NCBI GenBank assembly: GCA_037576215.1
Contig: JBANDB010000003.1
Location: 1,178,001 to 1,242,000 of the forward strand
Direction of reading: 5' to 3'
DNA length: 64,000 bases
Source: Armillaria gallica
Lineage: Eukaryota > Basidiomycota > Agaricomycetes > Agaricales > Physalacriaceae
The translations under genes were made by a program, and so were the position numbers. Each line of letters starts with the position of its first letter. The first letter of the stretch is position 1. Under the pieces are notes generated by a model, which did not search any database, was not told the origin of the DNA, and worked only from the letters and a program-made list of their open reading frames with translations. Shown here piece by piece: positions 46,801 through 58,437 of this stretch.

Positions 46801-48516
46801 TTATGCTCCTTTTACTTTGAGAAGGGGATCCAAAGACTCATAGTCGTCATATTCTGGGTGAGAATAAGCGAAGTCATCTGGTACCTCCTCTACCAGTTCT
46901 GGTGAGTTCTCTAACTGGTCTAAACTTTCTTTTGACATATCTAGGAGAGCTTCAAGCTTCTCTGGTAGGTCGACCTTTTTCCTGGCCATGTAAGGAATGA
47001 CCCGGAAAGCAGCCACCTTGAATCCTCAGGTGCTACCATTCATCTCGGCTACAATGTATGATCCTCCTTTTGTGCGTCTTACAACCATTACTGGTCCCAA
47101 ATATCTGGGCCTCATCTTTCCTCCAATGGCCTTTTCAATGGCAGTGTTTTGTACCAATACAAGGCTGCCAGGTTTGAAGTTTAATTGCTTAATGGTTGCA
47201 GTGTGCATGCGGGCGTACTTTAGTGTTTCTCGGACCTTTATCTCGTGTAACTTGTTGCGTAACTGGGCGACATCTGACAAGTGCTTTGCTAAAGCGCGAG
47301 CCCGGTAACTGATAACTTCTTCAGTAGTGAGCATGCGACCCGGGTACTTCACCAACCAGGTTGCTTCTACAATGTCCAAAGGGAGTACTGGGTGCGTGCC
47401 TGTCACTGTGAAGAAGGGGGAACAGCCCATTCTTCATCTAGTGGTTACTCTATCTGACCACATGATGTGTGGAAAATACAAGGCCCACTTAGAGGTGACG
47501 CCATTACATGCCTTATACAGTGCCTGGTGAATGTCTAAGTGCAGTCTCTCGATCTTTCCATTCACCTGGGAATTGTAACCAGAGATTTGAATACCTCAGA
47601 TGCCATAGGTGGCTTCCAGGTAGGCTATAGCTTTGAGGAAGGGAGGTCCATTGTCAGTTATGATCAATGATACGCATCCCCATCGACAGAACACTTCATG
47701 AAATAGCCAATCCCCAATAGCTTTTCCTGTCTCAGTTTTCAACATTTCCCCTCCATCCAGCTCGTCAATGCACATCTCCCATGTACAATGTACTGATATC
47801 CCGATGATACAGGCATGTGCATCATATCTATGTGGATTACTTGGAATATGGATGGAGTGTGGGTTACCATGGGTGGAATCCGAACTTTTCAACATCTGAC
47901 ATTTCTGGCAAATCTCACAAGTCTTTACATACCAGGCTACATCTCGTTCCATCTTGGGCCACCAGAACCTCTGCTTAATTAGTTCTGTGGTTGCATAGAC
48001 TCCCCGATGTCCTAGGTAATCATGACTTGCTTTCATGATATGTACTCGTCTTGACTTCTCGATTACTAACTTGTGCTCTCCTTCCAAGCTTTTGCAGTAC
48101 ACCCATCCATTTTCTTTGAAGAAATGCGTTGCAAATCTCACAAAATTTCGGACTTGTGCATCTGCCAGGTTGGTTGGTCTCTCAAGTGGATTATCAAGCC
48201 AGGCTGATACCAGAGCTAGCCGTTTGTCCATTTCTTTGCCAATCTTGCCTTGATGTTCTTCTGAATACTCTTCAGTGTTGCTGAACTCCTCTGCCTCGGG
48301 TAGTACCGGCGTGCCATATAACACACTCACCACTTGCCCTCCATTCTCGGCCAGGAAACTTTGATCTATTTCAAGGTCGACCAGTGCCCTGGTTATTGTA
48401 ACATAACCATGCCTGGTATCGATCCTGTCAGAGAATTCTTCGAACTCTAATGGTACTGGCTCTTGACTGTCGTCATATTCCAGCGGTTCGTGCTCTATTT
48501 CCGTGTCTTCTTCCAG
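46801..48516 (-). pseudogene. pol: Gypsy integrase region of pol
   Basis: Integrase end of the polyprotein. A H-H-C-C zinc module (HDYLGHRG ... CEICQKC, about 48070-47910) precedes the catalytic core with ETGKAIGDWLFHEVFCRWG and IITDNGPPF. The first catalytic Asp block, usually IHxD, is not evident. After the TGA at 47596 the frame continues with QISGYNSQVNGKIERLH (conserved Glu), then after TGA 47434 with [17 protein letters not shown]-terminal [17 protein letters not shown] / [12 protein letters not shown] module follows (SH3-like, GPY/F type). Further TGA at 47026. Ends at TAA 46801-46803. All three internal stops fit CGA to TGA. Confidence 0.88.
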
Positions 48517-50627
48517 TCATCCATATTCGTCATCTCCTGGTTGGAAATCCCTCCTGGAAAGTCCATCTGGTCCATGAACTTTACCAGGGACATGTACTAA
48601 CTTAAAATGAAATAGAAGTATAGCTTCTATCCACCTGTTGATTGCTGTGTTCGGTACACTGTCCGGATTTCTCAACATTCCTAAGATATACTTTGCATCA
48701 GTTTCTACTATCAGGTTCCTTGATCCCCATACCCAATTTTTGCAAGCTATCAGGGCCAGGTGTAGCCCGTATAATTCTCTCTTTGGTTGGGAGAAGTTTG
48801 CTTCGCGTTCATTCAAGGTGATGGAGCCAAACCGGCAGTAGTACCTAGTCTTAGGATTTTCAGGGTCGGATTGACATATGTAGAATCCTACTGCTCGCCA
48901 GGAAGTGTCGACGCACAAGATGATCGGCCAATCATAATTTACTGATTGTAGGGCTGGGCTCTTGGCTAGCATATCCTTCAAAGCTTGCATTGATTCTTCT
49001 TGATCTAGTCCCCATTGGAATGGTACTTTCAACCTGGTGAGATTAGTCAACGGCTCTGCAAGCTTTGAATAATCTTTAATAAACATGCGACAGGTTCCAC
49101 ATGTTCCCAAGAAGGCTCGTACATCTCCAAGTTCTTTACAGGGTCCCCAATTAAGGATGACTTTCATGCGTTCGGTTTCAGGCTTTCTTCCCTCGTATGT
49201 ACATCGATGTCCTACTACAATGATTTTGGAAGCACAGAGAACTGCTTTTGGTCCTGAGAAGGTTCCCCCACTATACTTCATCCTCTGAATGATGTGATTG
49301 AGAACTTGGAAATGCTCCCAGAAAAATCTGCGGATTCCCTGGTTCTCAGGTATAGTCTCGTACCCTCCTCCTGGTAACTCGTACCTGGTCTCTGGTCCTC
49401 TTACTGGAACATTGTCGATGCATGGCCTGGTAAAATGCGGTATCTCATCTTGCAAAATGAAGGTTACATCATCGTGGAATATGGGTACTGAATTGGTCCA
49501 GCCCATCGGCAAAGTAACCAGGCGCAGTGCTCCAAATGGCATTTGGAATGTGGTAAGATCCTGGGATGATTCGGCTAAGGATCTTTCATCATATCCTACG
49601 AATAAATCCAAGATCCCACCACAGGCTCTGCCTGCGAAATGGGCTGCTAATTCTTCCATTGCCGGGGGAAGGCCAGAGTGCGCAATGGTAACCGCATTCA
49701 ACAGTTCCAGGCTGTGCACTAGTCGCAAACTTTTCCCATCTTTCTTTAATACACAAAACCACCTGGAGCGGTATGACAAATTTGAAGGTTCGTACACTCC
49801 CGCATCTATCTTGGTTTTGATTATCTTGCATACATCCTGGTATATCGGAGCTGGGATTGCAATATTCTTAAGTACCCAAGGCATATGTGGAATTACTGGG
49901 ATGTCTACTGGTGGAAAGAAGTCTTCCCAGAAATGTCCTCATTCAGAGTCATCCCAGGCAAACCCTTCGTTCTGTAGCATCATAAAATGGTGCATCAACT
50001 TATGTTCCTCAGCCCATAAGAAGTCTTCCCCATGTATCTTGTCAATCTTAAGCTTTCGCTCAAGAGAATACCTTCCAGTTGGTTTAAAATCTTCCAAGTG
50101 AGGTGATAATTCAGGTATCCCTTCGAGTGGATCTCCTTTAATATCACGGATGATTCTAAAGTTGGAAGGCAGTGTTGTCAGCACTGGCTTGGTTTTCAAG
50201 GCCACCAGTTTATATTTCTTGGTTACAAGAACCGCCTCTCATTGCCAGGTATTGCTACCAACATTCGAGGGTGTGTCATACAACTCTTCCAGGTCGAACT
50301 CAGCTTTACCTGGTTGCCTCCCCTGGTTTTCTCTTCGATTCATTGCTTGTATGTCAAAGACAGGTAAGGTTTCCCTTACTTCTTGTACTAGGACACCCTC
50401 TCGTCCACTTGGCTTACTGCCTAGGTACTTCTGGGTGTAAAACGTGCTAATAAGTGACCCGGCTAGCAGATCCTCTTTTACTTGCTGACTTGCGCTGAGA
50501 TAGAAATCTCGGATATTCGTCCTAGTGAATGAATCCTGTTTGCCTGGAGGCCCAGCATAACTTTCAATGATGAAGTTACCCTCCTTATCCTGTGTGAGAA
50601 TGACTGCTAGCTCTCCTTGATCTGGGA
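48517..50627 (-). pseudogene. pol: Gypsy reverse transcriptase and RNase H region of pol
   Basis: The longest open stretch is 49884-48517 (455 aa). RT blocks: AGVYEPSNLSYRSRWFCVLKK, LDLFVGYDERSLAE, FQMPFGALRLVTLPMGWTNS, FHDDVTFIL. The active-site box reads CIDNVPVRG where this lineage normally has FIDDVPV, so the second catalytic Asp is Asn. RNase H begins near ILCVDTSWRAVGFYI with RELYGLHLAL and VETDAKYIL. It ends VHVPGKVHGPDGLSRR, as in Ty3/gypsy. Upstream linker sequence (FDLEELYDTPSNVG, RYSLERKLKIDKIHGEDF) is in the same polyprotein but cut by TGA at 50239 and 49939. TGA at 48517 separates it from integrase. Confidence 0.92.
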
Positions 50628-51467
50628 TCAGATCTTCGAGCTCTGAAAACCCATCGCAGGCTCCCTTTGGAGTACTGCTGGAGCTTGTCCTCTTGGATAA
50701 GTATGTACCAGGGTCCGCTTCTTGGTATTGGGATCCATAAGAATCATTGTCTGGTCGCCATCTGATGAGTTCTTTACTTCACTCGAAGTTAAAGTATCAA
50801 ATGGTCTTCCAAGTAATAAATCGTACACTAGGTTGGCTAGTACATGAACTTGCAGGTACACGGTGACTTCCCCAAACAAGAAGGCCACATTCTTCACTAG
50901 TCCTAAAGACTTCTCAACTCCTCTATTCGCGCTCTCCATCAAAATATAGATATCCGGGTCGTATTCCCATCCCATCTGCTTAGCCAGGTTGGCTGAACAT
51001 GACACGATTTGTGACCCAGAGTCGCAAAGACACTCTAACTTCTTTCTTCCTGAGACCAATGGGTAGACTGACCGTAAAGACTGTGAGGACGAAGCTACGA
51101 CTACCACTGTCCTGGGCTTTTCGCCTTCTGGAATAGACTCCAGATACTGGACTATTGGATCACTAATAATAGTTGACCCTTCCAGGACAAGACCTTGCCA
51201 CATTGTGGTTACATAGAAGCTGCATTTGACCGGTAGGTCTTCAATTCTAATACAGTTCTCCAGACCAGGCTCCAAAATATTGGCTACTGATCCCAAAGGT
51301 ACTCTAGTTTCTTCTGGTTTCTCATCATCTTTGGTGTCAGTGACATCCTCCAGAAGTACTTTACTGGTAGGAATCCTCTTAGGCGTAACATAGGTTTTCA
51401 TCTTTTGCCTAGCACCTGGTGATGATGCCAGCCAATGTTCTGCAGTAAGGGTAACGGGAGCCTTCAT
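50628..51467 (-). pseudogene. pol: Gypsy aspartic protease region of pol
   Basis: Retropepsin-like protease that would process Gag-Pol. The active-site motif CDSGSQIVS lies at about residue 145 of the 279-aa open stretch, preceded by RKKLECL. The second half carries LVYDLLLGRPF, the conserved hydrophobic-GR block. The open frame ends at 50628, but the coding pattern continues in another frame (ELEDLIPDQGEL), so a frameshift lies near 50640. Upstream sequence to gag is the Pro/Ser-rich linker, with stops at 51957, 51780 and 51576. Confidence 0.85.
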
Positions 51468-52103
51468 CGTTTGGTCCCAGACATCCTTTTCTAAGTCACC
51501 TGACTGCGCTTCTACTTTCTTTCTGTAAGCCGGCTCTTTCCTAACTTCACCTGGTAAGACAGAGAATTTCTCAACTCATCCCGGAGAGGGGAGCAAGGTC
51601 ACATCAGGTACTGTGGCATATGGATTTTTGGGTTCCAGGTAACCATCGTTCCTGGTAGTCGAGATTACTGGGGGACTTGATCGTGGCTGATCGCCCATGT
51701 CTTGATTGCCAGGTACAAGGTTTTCATTATTATCACTACTAAAACTAGGAGTATATTTGCTTTGCAATTTTGGGCGTGATCACCAGTTCTCTGCCTCTGC
51801 TCCTTGCTTTTGGTTTTGGTTTACGTCCTCTGGTGAAGAGTCACCTAGCCTGGTCACCACCGCAGCCTTTTTATGGTGCTCTCCTGCCTTCATTGAACAT
51901 TTACAAAAATCCTGGGTATCTTGCGAAGGTTCATTAGCCTGGCTAGCCTCTTGCCGTCATTGGCCTCTGGTTTTCACAACAGATTCCCATTGTGGTCCTT
52001 CCAGGTACTGATCAACTTTCTCTGGTGCCATGTGTGAGGTTTGTTGTACCAACTTCTCGAGCATGTTCTTCAAGTAGCTGATATCCTCTTTCTCTTCCGC
52101 TAT

Positions 52104-53722
52104 TTAGTGAGACATAATGTACTGAGGCACCGGGCCCGACAATTGCGGGGCCGCGATATAGGTCTGTCCAACAGTGTTAGATCCAGAAGCCTTACACGAT
52201 TCATAATAATGTTGAATCCTTGCTCTTGGGCTCATCCCAGCAGGTTCTTTCGGTGGAGGATTCCTGTCCTGTAACCTGTACATATTCTGCATACCTGGTA
52301 CATGAACTAGTTCCCCAGTAGTAATCATCTCTAGCTTGTAGGGACAATCTACCTGGAAATGTCCAGGCGTCTCACAGAAATGACAGTTACCAGGCGCGTT
52401 ACTGCCATACTGCCCATGAGTACTTTGGACAGGTGCAGATTGAGTGATCTTTGGTTGGGTCTTAATCTGCGCCAACATCTTGTGTAACTCCTCATCTCTC
52501 TTACTTTGTGACGAAACACTAGTCTCCAGCAACTTCACAATGAGCCTGTTACTATCAGCCATCGTTGCCAGGAAGCTATTCATTTCTTCTGGTAACTCAG
52601 CCTTAGCAGGTTCCTTCTTGTAAGTTATTATGCCTCTGTTCGATGGCATGCTTGGAGCTTCTGCCTTAGTGGTACTAGGCACCACTGGTAAAGCACTATC
52701 AAATATTTCATTGTAAATGGCACCAGGTCCCTTCAATACCCAGGTCCCAGCATCGAATACATCTTCCAATACCCAGGGATCGCATGCATTTCTCGCCGGG
52801 TTAGTCGCAGTAGCCACAGCCACTGGAAGACTACTCAAGCGATCCTTCATACACTTCCACAAGACTTCTGTCTCAAAAGGCGAGATGAACAGTCTCACCA
52901 GGTCCAGGTTGGACATCAAGTTCTCCTTAATGACCTGCTTACTTTTGGCCTGGAACTCTCGTTGATAATTCAGGTAATCAGCAGAGTCCATGATACCTTC
53001 TCTCTTGTACTTATGGGCTACTTTAAGAAGCCCTTTGCGTGCATCTTCATCATCCTCCGCAGCACCATCATAGCTGCGCATCACTTCATCCTTAAATTCT
53101 TTCCAGGTCTTCCTGGATTTGAATGTAGGGAACGCTCTCCACTGATCTTTGATGTCTGTATCGGTGTAGCGTACAGCCCAGTCTTTCTTCTCGTCATCCA
53201 TGGTCACTCCTTCATGGGTCTTAAACATTCCTTCTAAAATCCTGAAATGCTTTCGGATTGCCCAGGGATTTGAAGTCTCTAGCCTGGGTGCATCTCTCGA
53301 TGACTCCATCGGCATCTGTCGCTTGGCAGCCATGTTTAATGTCTGCGGGGGTGGGTGATTCTGTTGAGGTTGTGAGTTCAAGTTTGAACTAAAGTTGGAT
53401 ACTGGCCTAGCGCTATCAGGAAAAGTTGAACTCGATGGGGTAGGTTTCGGGGAGGCGTTGTGCAATTCTCTTTCGATCCTTGCATGTTCCAAGGCTGCTT
53501 CAGCAATGTTCGCTTCAATCTTGGCTTCTATGTCCCAAGGTTCTGTTCTTATTCTTTTCAGTGTTACAAGCGGGACTATACCAGCTGCTACTTCAGCTTC
53601 GTGGAGTGCTTTACGCTCAGCTGCCTCTTGTTCTGCTCTATGCTTTTGTGCTTCTCGTGCAGCTCGCTGCAACAATTGAGCACTATTCGGATCAGGTTGA
53701 AGACAGGAATCGTCTTCCAGGT
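52104..53722 (-). pseudogene. gag: Gypsy Gag with zinc knuckle
   Basis: Capsid/nucleocapsid polyprotein. The N-terminus is a charged coiled coil (REAQKHRAEQEAAERKALHE). The gag core follows: WAIRKHFRILEGMFKTH, WAVRYTDTDIKDQWRAFPTF, WKEFKDEVMRSYDGA. The zinc knuckle CHFCETPGHFQVDC (CX2CX4HX4C) is at about 52385-52345. The frame is open from about 53722, but no ATG lies before 53333 in frame, so the original start is lost or further upstream. It ends at TAA 52104, after which the same frame continues into the pol linker. Confidence 0.88.
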
Positions 53723-53778
53723 TGTAGAACTGTTACGTTCAATACAAAGTTTCGAATCTAGATATAAACCCCCCCTTG

Positions 53779-53790
53779 CGGTGGGCTCCA
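53779..53790 (-). other. Candidate primer-binding site of the gypsy element
   Basis: TGGAGCCCACCG on the minus strand, 2 nt inside the 5' LTR, where the tRNA primer should anneal. The TGG start is as expected; the tRNA was not identified. Confidence 0.5.
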
Positions 53791-53792
53791 GA

Positions 53793-54735
53793 TGAAAGGT
53801 GCTGAGTGCTTATATGAATGCAAAGTGCTACACACTAAACACCACACAAACACTCAGTAATTGCGGTTTGAAGAGAGGTATGTTATACCAAGTTACGACG
53901 CTTTGTACCATAGTTAACAAGTTCCGGGTGCAATGAATATGATCTGTATAAAGAATATATTGCGATGTCCACTCTAAGTTCGACATGTTACTGAACACAA
54001 ACTTAAACTGATACAGAATAACTGCCTGGTGCAGGTTCTGAACTCGTGCTGGCTGCCTGGTGCAGTTTCAATACTGATACGTTGCGCCTGGTTGCAACTT
54101 AAAACACACTGACTGGTTCTGAACTGTTTCTCGGGTCTGACTTTCTGTTTCTAGCTTAATACTGTTTGCTTGCTTGTCAGTTCTTGCACACACAGAGTGA
54201 CCAGGTCACAAACTTTCTATTCCAGGTGAGTCTACAACTCGAAGCTCTTAACCAATTAAACCCGTACTATTCGCCTGGTAGCATTCTGGGGGTCAGAAAC
54301 CTGATTCCCCACTAGATACATGACCTGTATTTATACTAGTCTACTGGTACACTATTACTAATCCTTTTTACTACTGACTAATACACTTGCTGACCCAGCC
54401 TGGTGAGGATAAACGCTCTACCTGGCAGATATTATCTCATCTGCAGCTACCAGGTCGATCGATCACTTGCGAAATCTGGAGATCACATATCGGTGCCTGC
54501 CGGGAAGCCGAATCTGACTGTACCAAGTGGACTGGACTACCGGCTACCGGGTAGAATCCCTGTGCTTCATTCTTGGTTTTTACATGTCTTGCTTATGATT
54601 CCCGGGGAACCTTCTTGTTGCTAGTGGTACTTACTGCTGGTTTCTTACTTATCGTAGGTAGATAAACTTGCTTGAATTAAATTACAGTGAACTTTATACG
54701 CGATTTTCAGAGGTGTACGCCAGGCAGGTGTATCA
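53793..54735 (-). repeat. 5' LTR of the gypsy element (element orientation)
   Basis: 943-bp partner of 39178-40120. Would carry the promoter for minus-strand gag-pol. It retains more CpG than the other LTR at the sites that differ, except at three of them. Confidence 0.93.
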
Positions 54736-54739
54736 CTAG

Positions 54740-55131
54740 CCTATTCCTGCTGTATGTGACACATAAACCATAAGGACCATCAATTCCAGCATGCCATATA
54801 TCCTCCAACCACGAAATAAGCCTTCTAATTTATTTCCTGTACAATCCAATTTTTTCTGGCATTCACTGAGGCCATCCACTTGAAGTGCTTTCATTGAAAT
54901 AGACTTGTATGCATCCTGCATCTTATAGAGGACATCTAAAGGCTCCACAAAGAGGCCTATCTTGCCTTGCTGCTGAGAACTGTCCTTGAAATAGCAACAG
55001 AGGAGAAACTTGATGTAGTCAGAAGGCGCCTTGCTGACAAGGAAGTCTTCAAATTGCTGTAAGATCTTCAAGGCTTCTGCATCAAACTGTGGGAAGGGGT
55101 CTGGGGGAGGGGGAACCATAGGTACCGTCAT
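54740..55131 (-). other. Open frame ending at the gypsy insertion site
   Basis: 131-aa minus-strand frame, Pro-rich start (VPPPPDPFPQFDAEALKILQ) then mostly helical. Not recognised. Its TAG stop lies in the CTAG target duplication, and the same TAG would have existed in the unoccupied site, so the insertion fell at its stop codon. Confidence 0.3.
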
Positions 55132-58100
55132 GGGTCTGGAAATATCGTACTCAGGTTCAAGTATCAGAAAGTAAGAATAGTGTTACACTGATATGACCTC
55201 GTATTGATTGGTATTTCATATTTTCTTTTGTTGAGTGATGAATTTACTTGTCGAATGTGGGTCCTTGTGGCCAGTTGACTGGCTTGTGTTTCGAACCTTG
55301 GGAGGTGTGGCCTGTTGGGTGATCGGAAAAGTCTCCTGTCTTTCACTGGTACACTCTATGTTAGAATATCAAGCAGGACTAAATACTATAGAACATACCA
55401 AACATGATTACTAGATTGGGTTTAATAGGCAAGTTTTCGCCAAGCAGATATGTCCTGTCTATGTCTACAGAAAAATGAGTTAGCAGCTGTTACTAAATGT
55501 ATAGGGGATCACACTTACTTTGCATAGTAGCATTTGCTATTTTCTCGAATAGCCTGCAGCTTATCTTCCTGCGTGTGATATTTTTTTGGGCAGCCCATGT
55601 CAGAGTAAGTCACAGAACAAGAATCGAACTGGGTCTGTTAACTCTCTTTGATCCTTTTCAGGAATTTTGTCTGATCGTCTCATCAAAACTCTTTATACTG
55701 ACTTCAAACCACTTTCGACGTCAACTGGATACAATTTGAGTGGTATTATACATTTATTATGCATGTATACTTTCAGTACTCCATGAATCTCCCATTGAAC
55801 CAGCGTCTGATATATTCTTTACATTGAACAAGCTGTTTCAGCCATTCTCCATCAATACCACCGTGTTTTTGCATATATCACAGTAAATCCATTGGATACA
55901 AGATCATATTCTGAACTGGTTTTAAAGGTGTGTATCTAGTTGGAATCTAGTACAACTGACAGAGTATTAACCAATTAAAATTCTTGCTAGCTGTTATTGA
56001 CTTATTATTGAAGGTCACTGTTGAAAACCAGGTATTATGTTAGTATTTATATACAAATATCATTGCATAACATGGAGGTTCATTTTCCCCCAATACTCAA
56101 GATTCTAAGTCAAGAAACCATTCACTTGCATGGCCGACAGCCAGATTTATCACAGGAGATTGAGTTGATCAAGGAAAAATAAGTTGTCATCAATCACACG
56201 TATGAGTCTGCTAACGGCCTACTGTGGGTTTCTCATGAATTGACTCCAGCCAAACTCGAGAAAGGAAGCAAGGAAGCAAGGGAATGCCCTTATCTCAGTC
56301 TTTCTTACATGATGCCATTTCACATGACCCATTAAAGTTCAAAAGTTCATGTCCCAGTGTTTATGTGCAATTCACTTTCTTTCACCTGTGCATCTAAGCC
56401 CTTTCTTTTTGGAATGGAATCTGCAAGTTACTCTTACTGTTATTTACTGAGGCTGAAAGCTCACAGCCTGACAGGCAACACATTCTCTCACCAGCAACGA
56501 CTTGGACACAGGCCTCTCTCTCAGAAATCAAGCATATGAGAAACAATTGCCAGTGAGTATTCTTCTGAATCACAGCCACTCTTAATATGCTTTACTGATG
56601 CTGAGGGCTCACATTCTGGCAGGCGATGTGTTCTCTCACTCAGACTGGCAATGATTCGGACAGGAGCCTCTCATTCAGAATGCAAGAGTATGAGAAATTA
56701 TTGCAGGTAAATCTTCTTCTGAATCACATTCTATAGCTACTGATGGCTGAAATCAGTCAGCTCATTGACTCACACATGATCAGCATGACTTCTTGCTTAA
56801 GAACATGAATGACTACCTTCATGCCATATTTGATGGCCGTCAAAAGGCATGGTGGGGCCTCTTTTTGCTGCAATTTATCACCCTCTACCCAGACACCGTC
56901 TTGGATCAATGTTATGGAATTCTGGCGCACCAGTGGAGTGTCAAGTCTTTACAAGAGGTTTGTTTCAGCTATCTTCTTTGAATAGTAAGCCTTGGCTTGA
57001 CTCTGTTGTTAGCATTTAGAGGAGTGGATGGACCACAACGGGAGCGGCCAGGCTAAAGATGGTTATGCTATAAAGCAACATATACTTCAGGCGTGCAAGC
57101 CACAGGCATTGGAATGCCATCAAGATGAGCAGAGCATGGGCACCAAACAGATGTCTCTGGAGGTTTCTGTTTCTGACAAATCTGATGGAATGGTTGATAC
57201 TAGTATGACTGCCCAGATTAAGCATTGGAGGGCATTGATATCTGAGACTATGGATGGCACAGTGGATAAAGGTTTGGAGAGCAAAATTGCTCTCATTGTA
57301 GAGCTCAGGGAGTGACAAAATGAAGCTCGTCATGCTGCCATTGCACTCTGGGCTGCTAATGTGTATAAGAAGCAAGATTAGTCTGCTTAATCATTCTGTG
57401 TTCGTATCTACAAGTATCTGAATGATTCTTCAATGTCAATCCTCATATTCTGATAAGACTCTCACTTGAAATGCACAAAATAACTTGACATGTACTAAAA
57501 TTGGCATCTCTATATTAAGATCTCAGCGAACTTGCACATACTTACACTTTTGTGATGACGATATACTTTTTCAATGGTGTACATATTTCCCAGTATATAT
57601 ATTCTCATGTTGCGCTACATACACTGGCATACTCTTGACAAGGTATGAAATTTTCAAACAGATGTATACTTCTTGACAATGTGCTGCCCCATGGATATAC
57701 TCTCCCGATGGTGTACAAATTTTCTCTATAAATTGAAAGATCCTTGACAACACACAGCACCTCTCGACAATGTAAAATATATTATATATTCCTGACACTT
57801 CGAACTTTGTACATAAGGAGAGCAAAGTCTTGGAAAATTGGCCAGGCTCGAGAGTTGTCCAGTATCTGTCAGAAGATGTCAGCAAATAGGACAAGGCAAA
57901 GAATCCACACATGTAGCAGAACTCAAGCCAGATGAAACAGACATTGGCATTTGAAAGCCTCTGAGATACAATGAAAACAGATGAAACAGACGAGAATTGC
58001 ATCCTTGATACGCATTATTTCCTCAATTGAGTTTCCATTTTGATATGCCATTCCAACGTGGAACGAGGGAGTGAACTGAAATAAATGCCACAGAGTGCAG

Positions 58101-58437
58101 ATGACTATGGCGGAACAGACTTAGGGATTATTTTGGAAACGAGAGATAGCGGACAATAGGATAACATTCGATGGCGGCAGGTATGGAAGGACAAGGGTAG
58201 GAGGTACGTAAACACTAAATACAAGAAAAATAAATAACAAATGTTATATATCAAAAAACAAGTAAAGACCATGTTAGAAAGGAGGGTGGGTCTGATGATG
58301 CCAAGAAAAGTAGAAATTCTACTAGAAGGAGGAGGAATGTAGTGAATACCGGTACCAATGTAGATATTTTCATTGAGATAGAAAGAGTCCAAGATATTTC
58401 ACGGTGCAAATTGTTGCACCACCACTGGTGCCACTCA
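55132..58437. other. CpG-poor degraded sequence with a possible two-exon ORF
   Basis: Mostly featureless AT-rich DNA. On the plus strand 56793 to about 56956 and about 57015-57380 can be joined across a short intron into a helical protein (AIFDGRQKAWWGLFLLQF; ARHAAIALWAANVYKKQD) broken by one TGA at 57313. Not recognised. Confidence 0.3.
57481..57795 (+). repeat. CTTGACA-type repeat cluster
   Basis: Six variants of CTTGACA or CTCGACA/CCTGACA in about 310 bp (57484, 57636, 57673, 57734, 57765, 57790), several followed by ATGT or AAGGTA. The first (CTTGACATGTACTAAAATT) resembles the repeats at 27492-27552 on their minus strand. Orientation as at 36375. Confidence 0.4.

Larger units (their letters stand above)
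39174..54739 (-). mobile_element. Gypsy LTR retrotransposon, 15.56 kb, with antisense gene cassette
   Basis: Two 943-bp LTRs (39178-40120, 53793-54735) start TGAAAGG and end TATCA, flanked by CTAG on both sides (39174-39177, 54736-54739). gag-pol runs on the minus strand from about 53722 to 46801: Gag, aspartic protease, reverse transcriptase, RNase H, integrase. The LTRs differ at 12 of 943 sites (98.7 % identical), so insertion is recent, yet gag-pol is broken by nonsense codons and a frameshift. Between pol and the downstream LTR lie about 6.7 kb with four plus-strand intron-containing genes. Confidence 0.93.

Noticed and set aside
49298..50101. 267-aa plus-strand open frame in the gypsy element
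   Set aside because: Antisense of the reverse transcriptase; no motifs and opposite to a well-defined polyprotein. Not part of the antisense cassette, which has its own splice-supported genes.
39178..54735. Two separate elements, a gypsy element plus a neighbouring gene cluster
   Set aside because: The LTRs are equal in length, 98.7 % identical and share one CTAG target duplication around the whole span, so gag-pol and cassette lie in one inserted unit.
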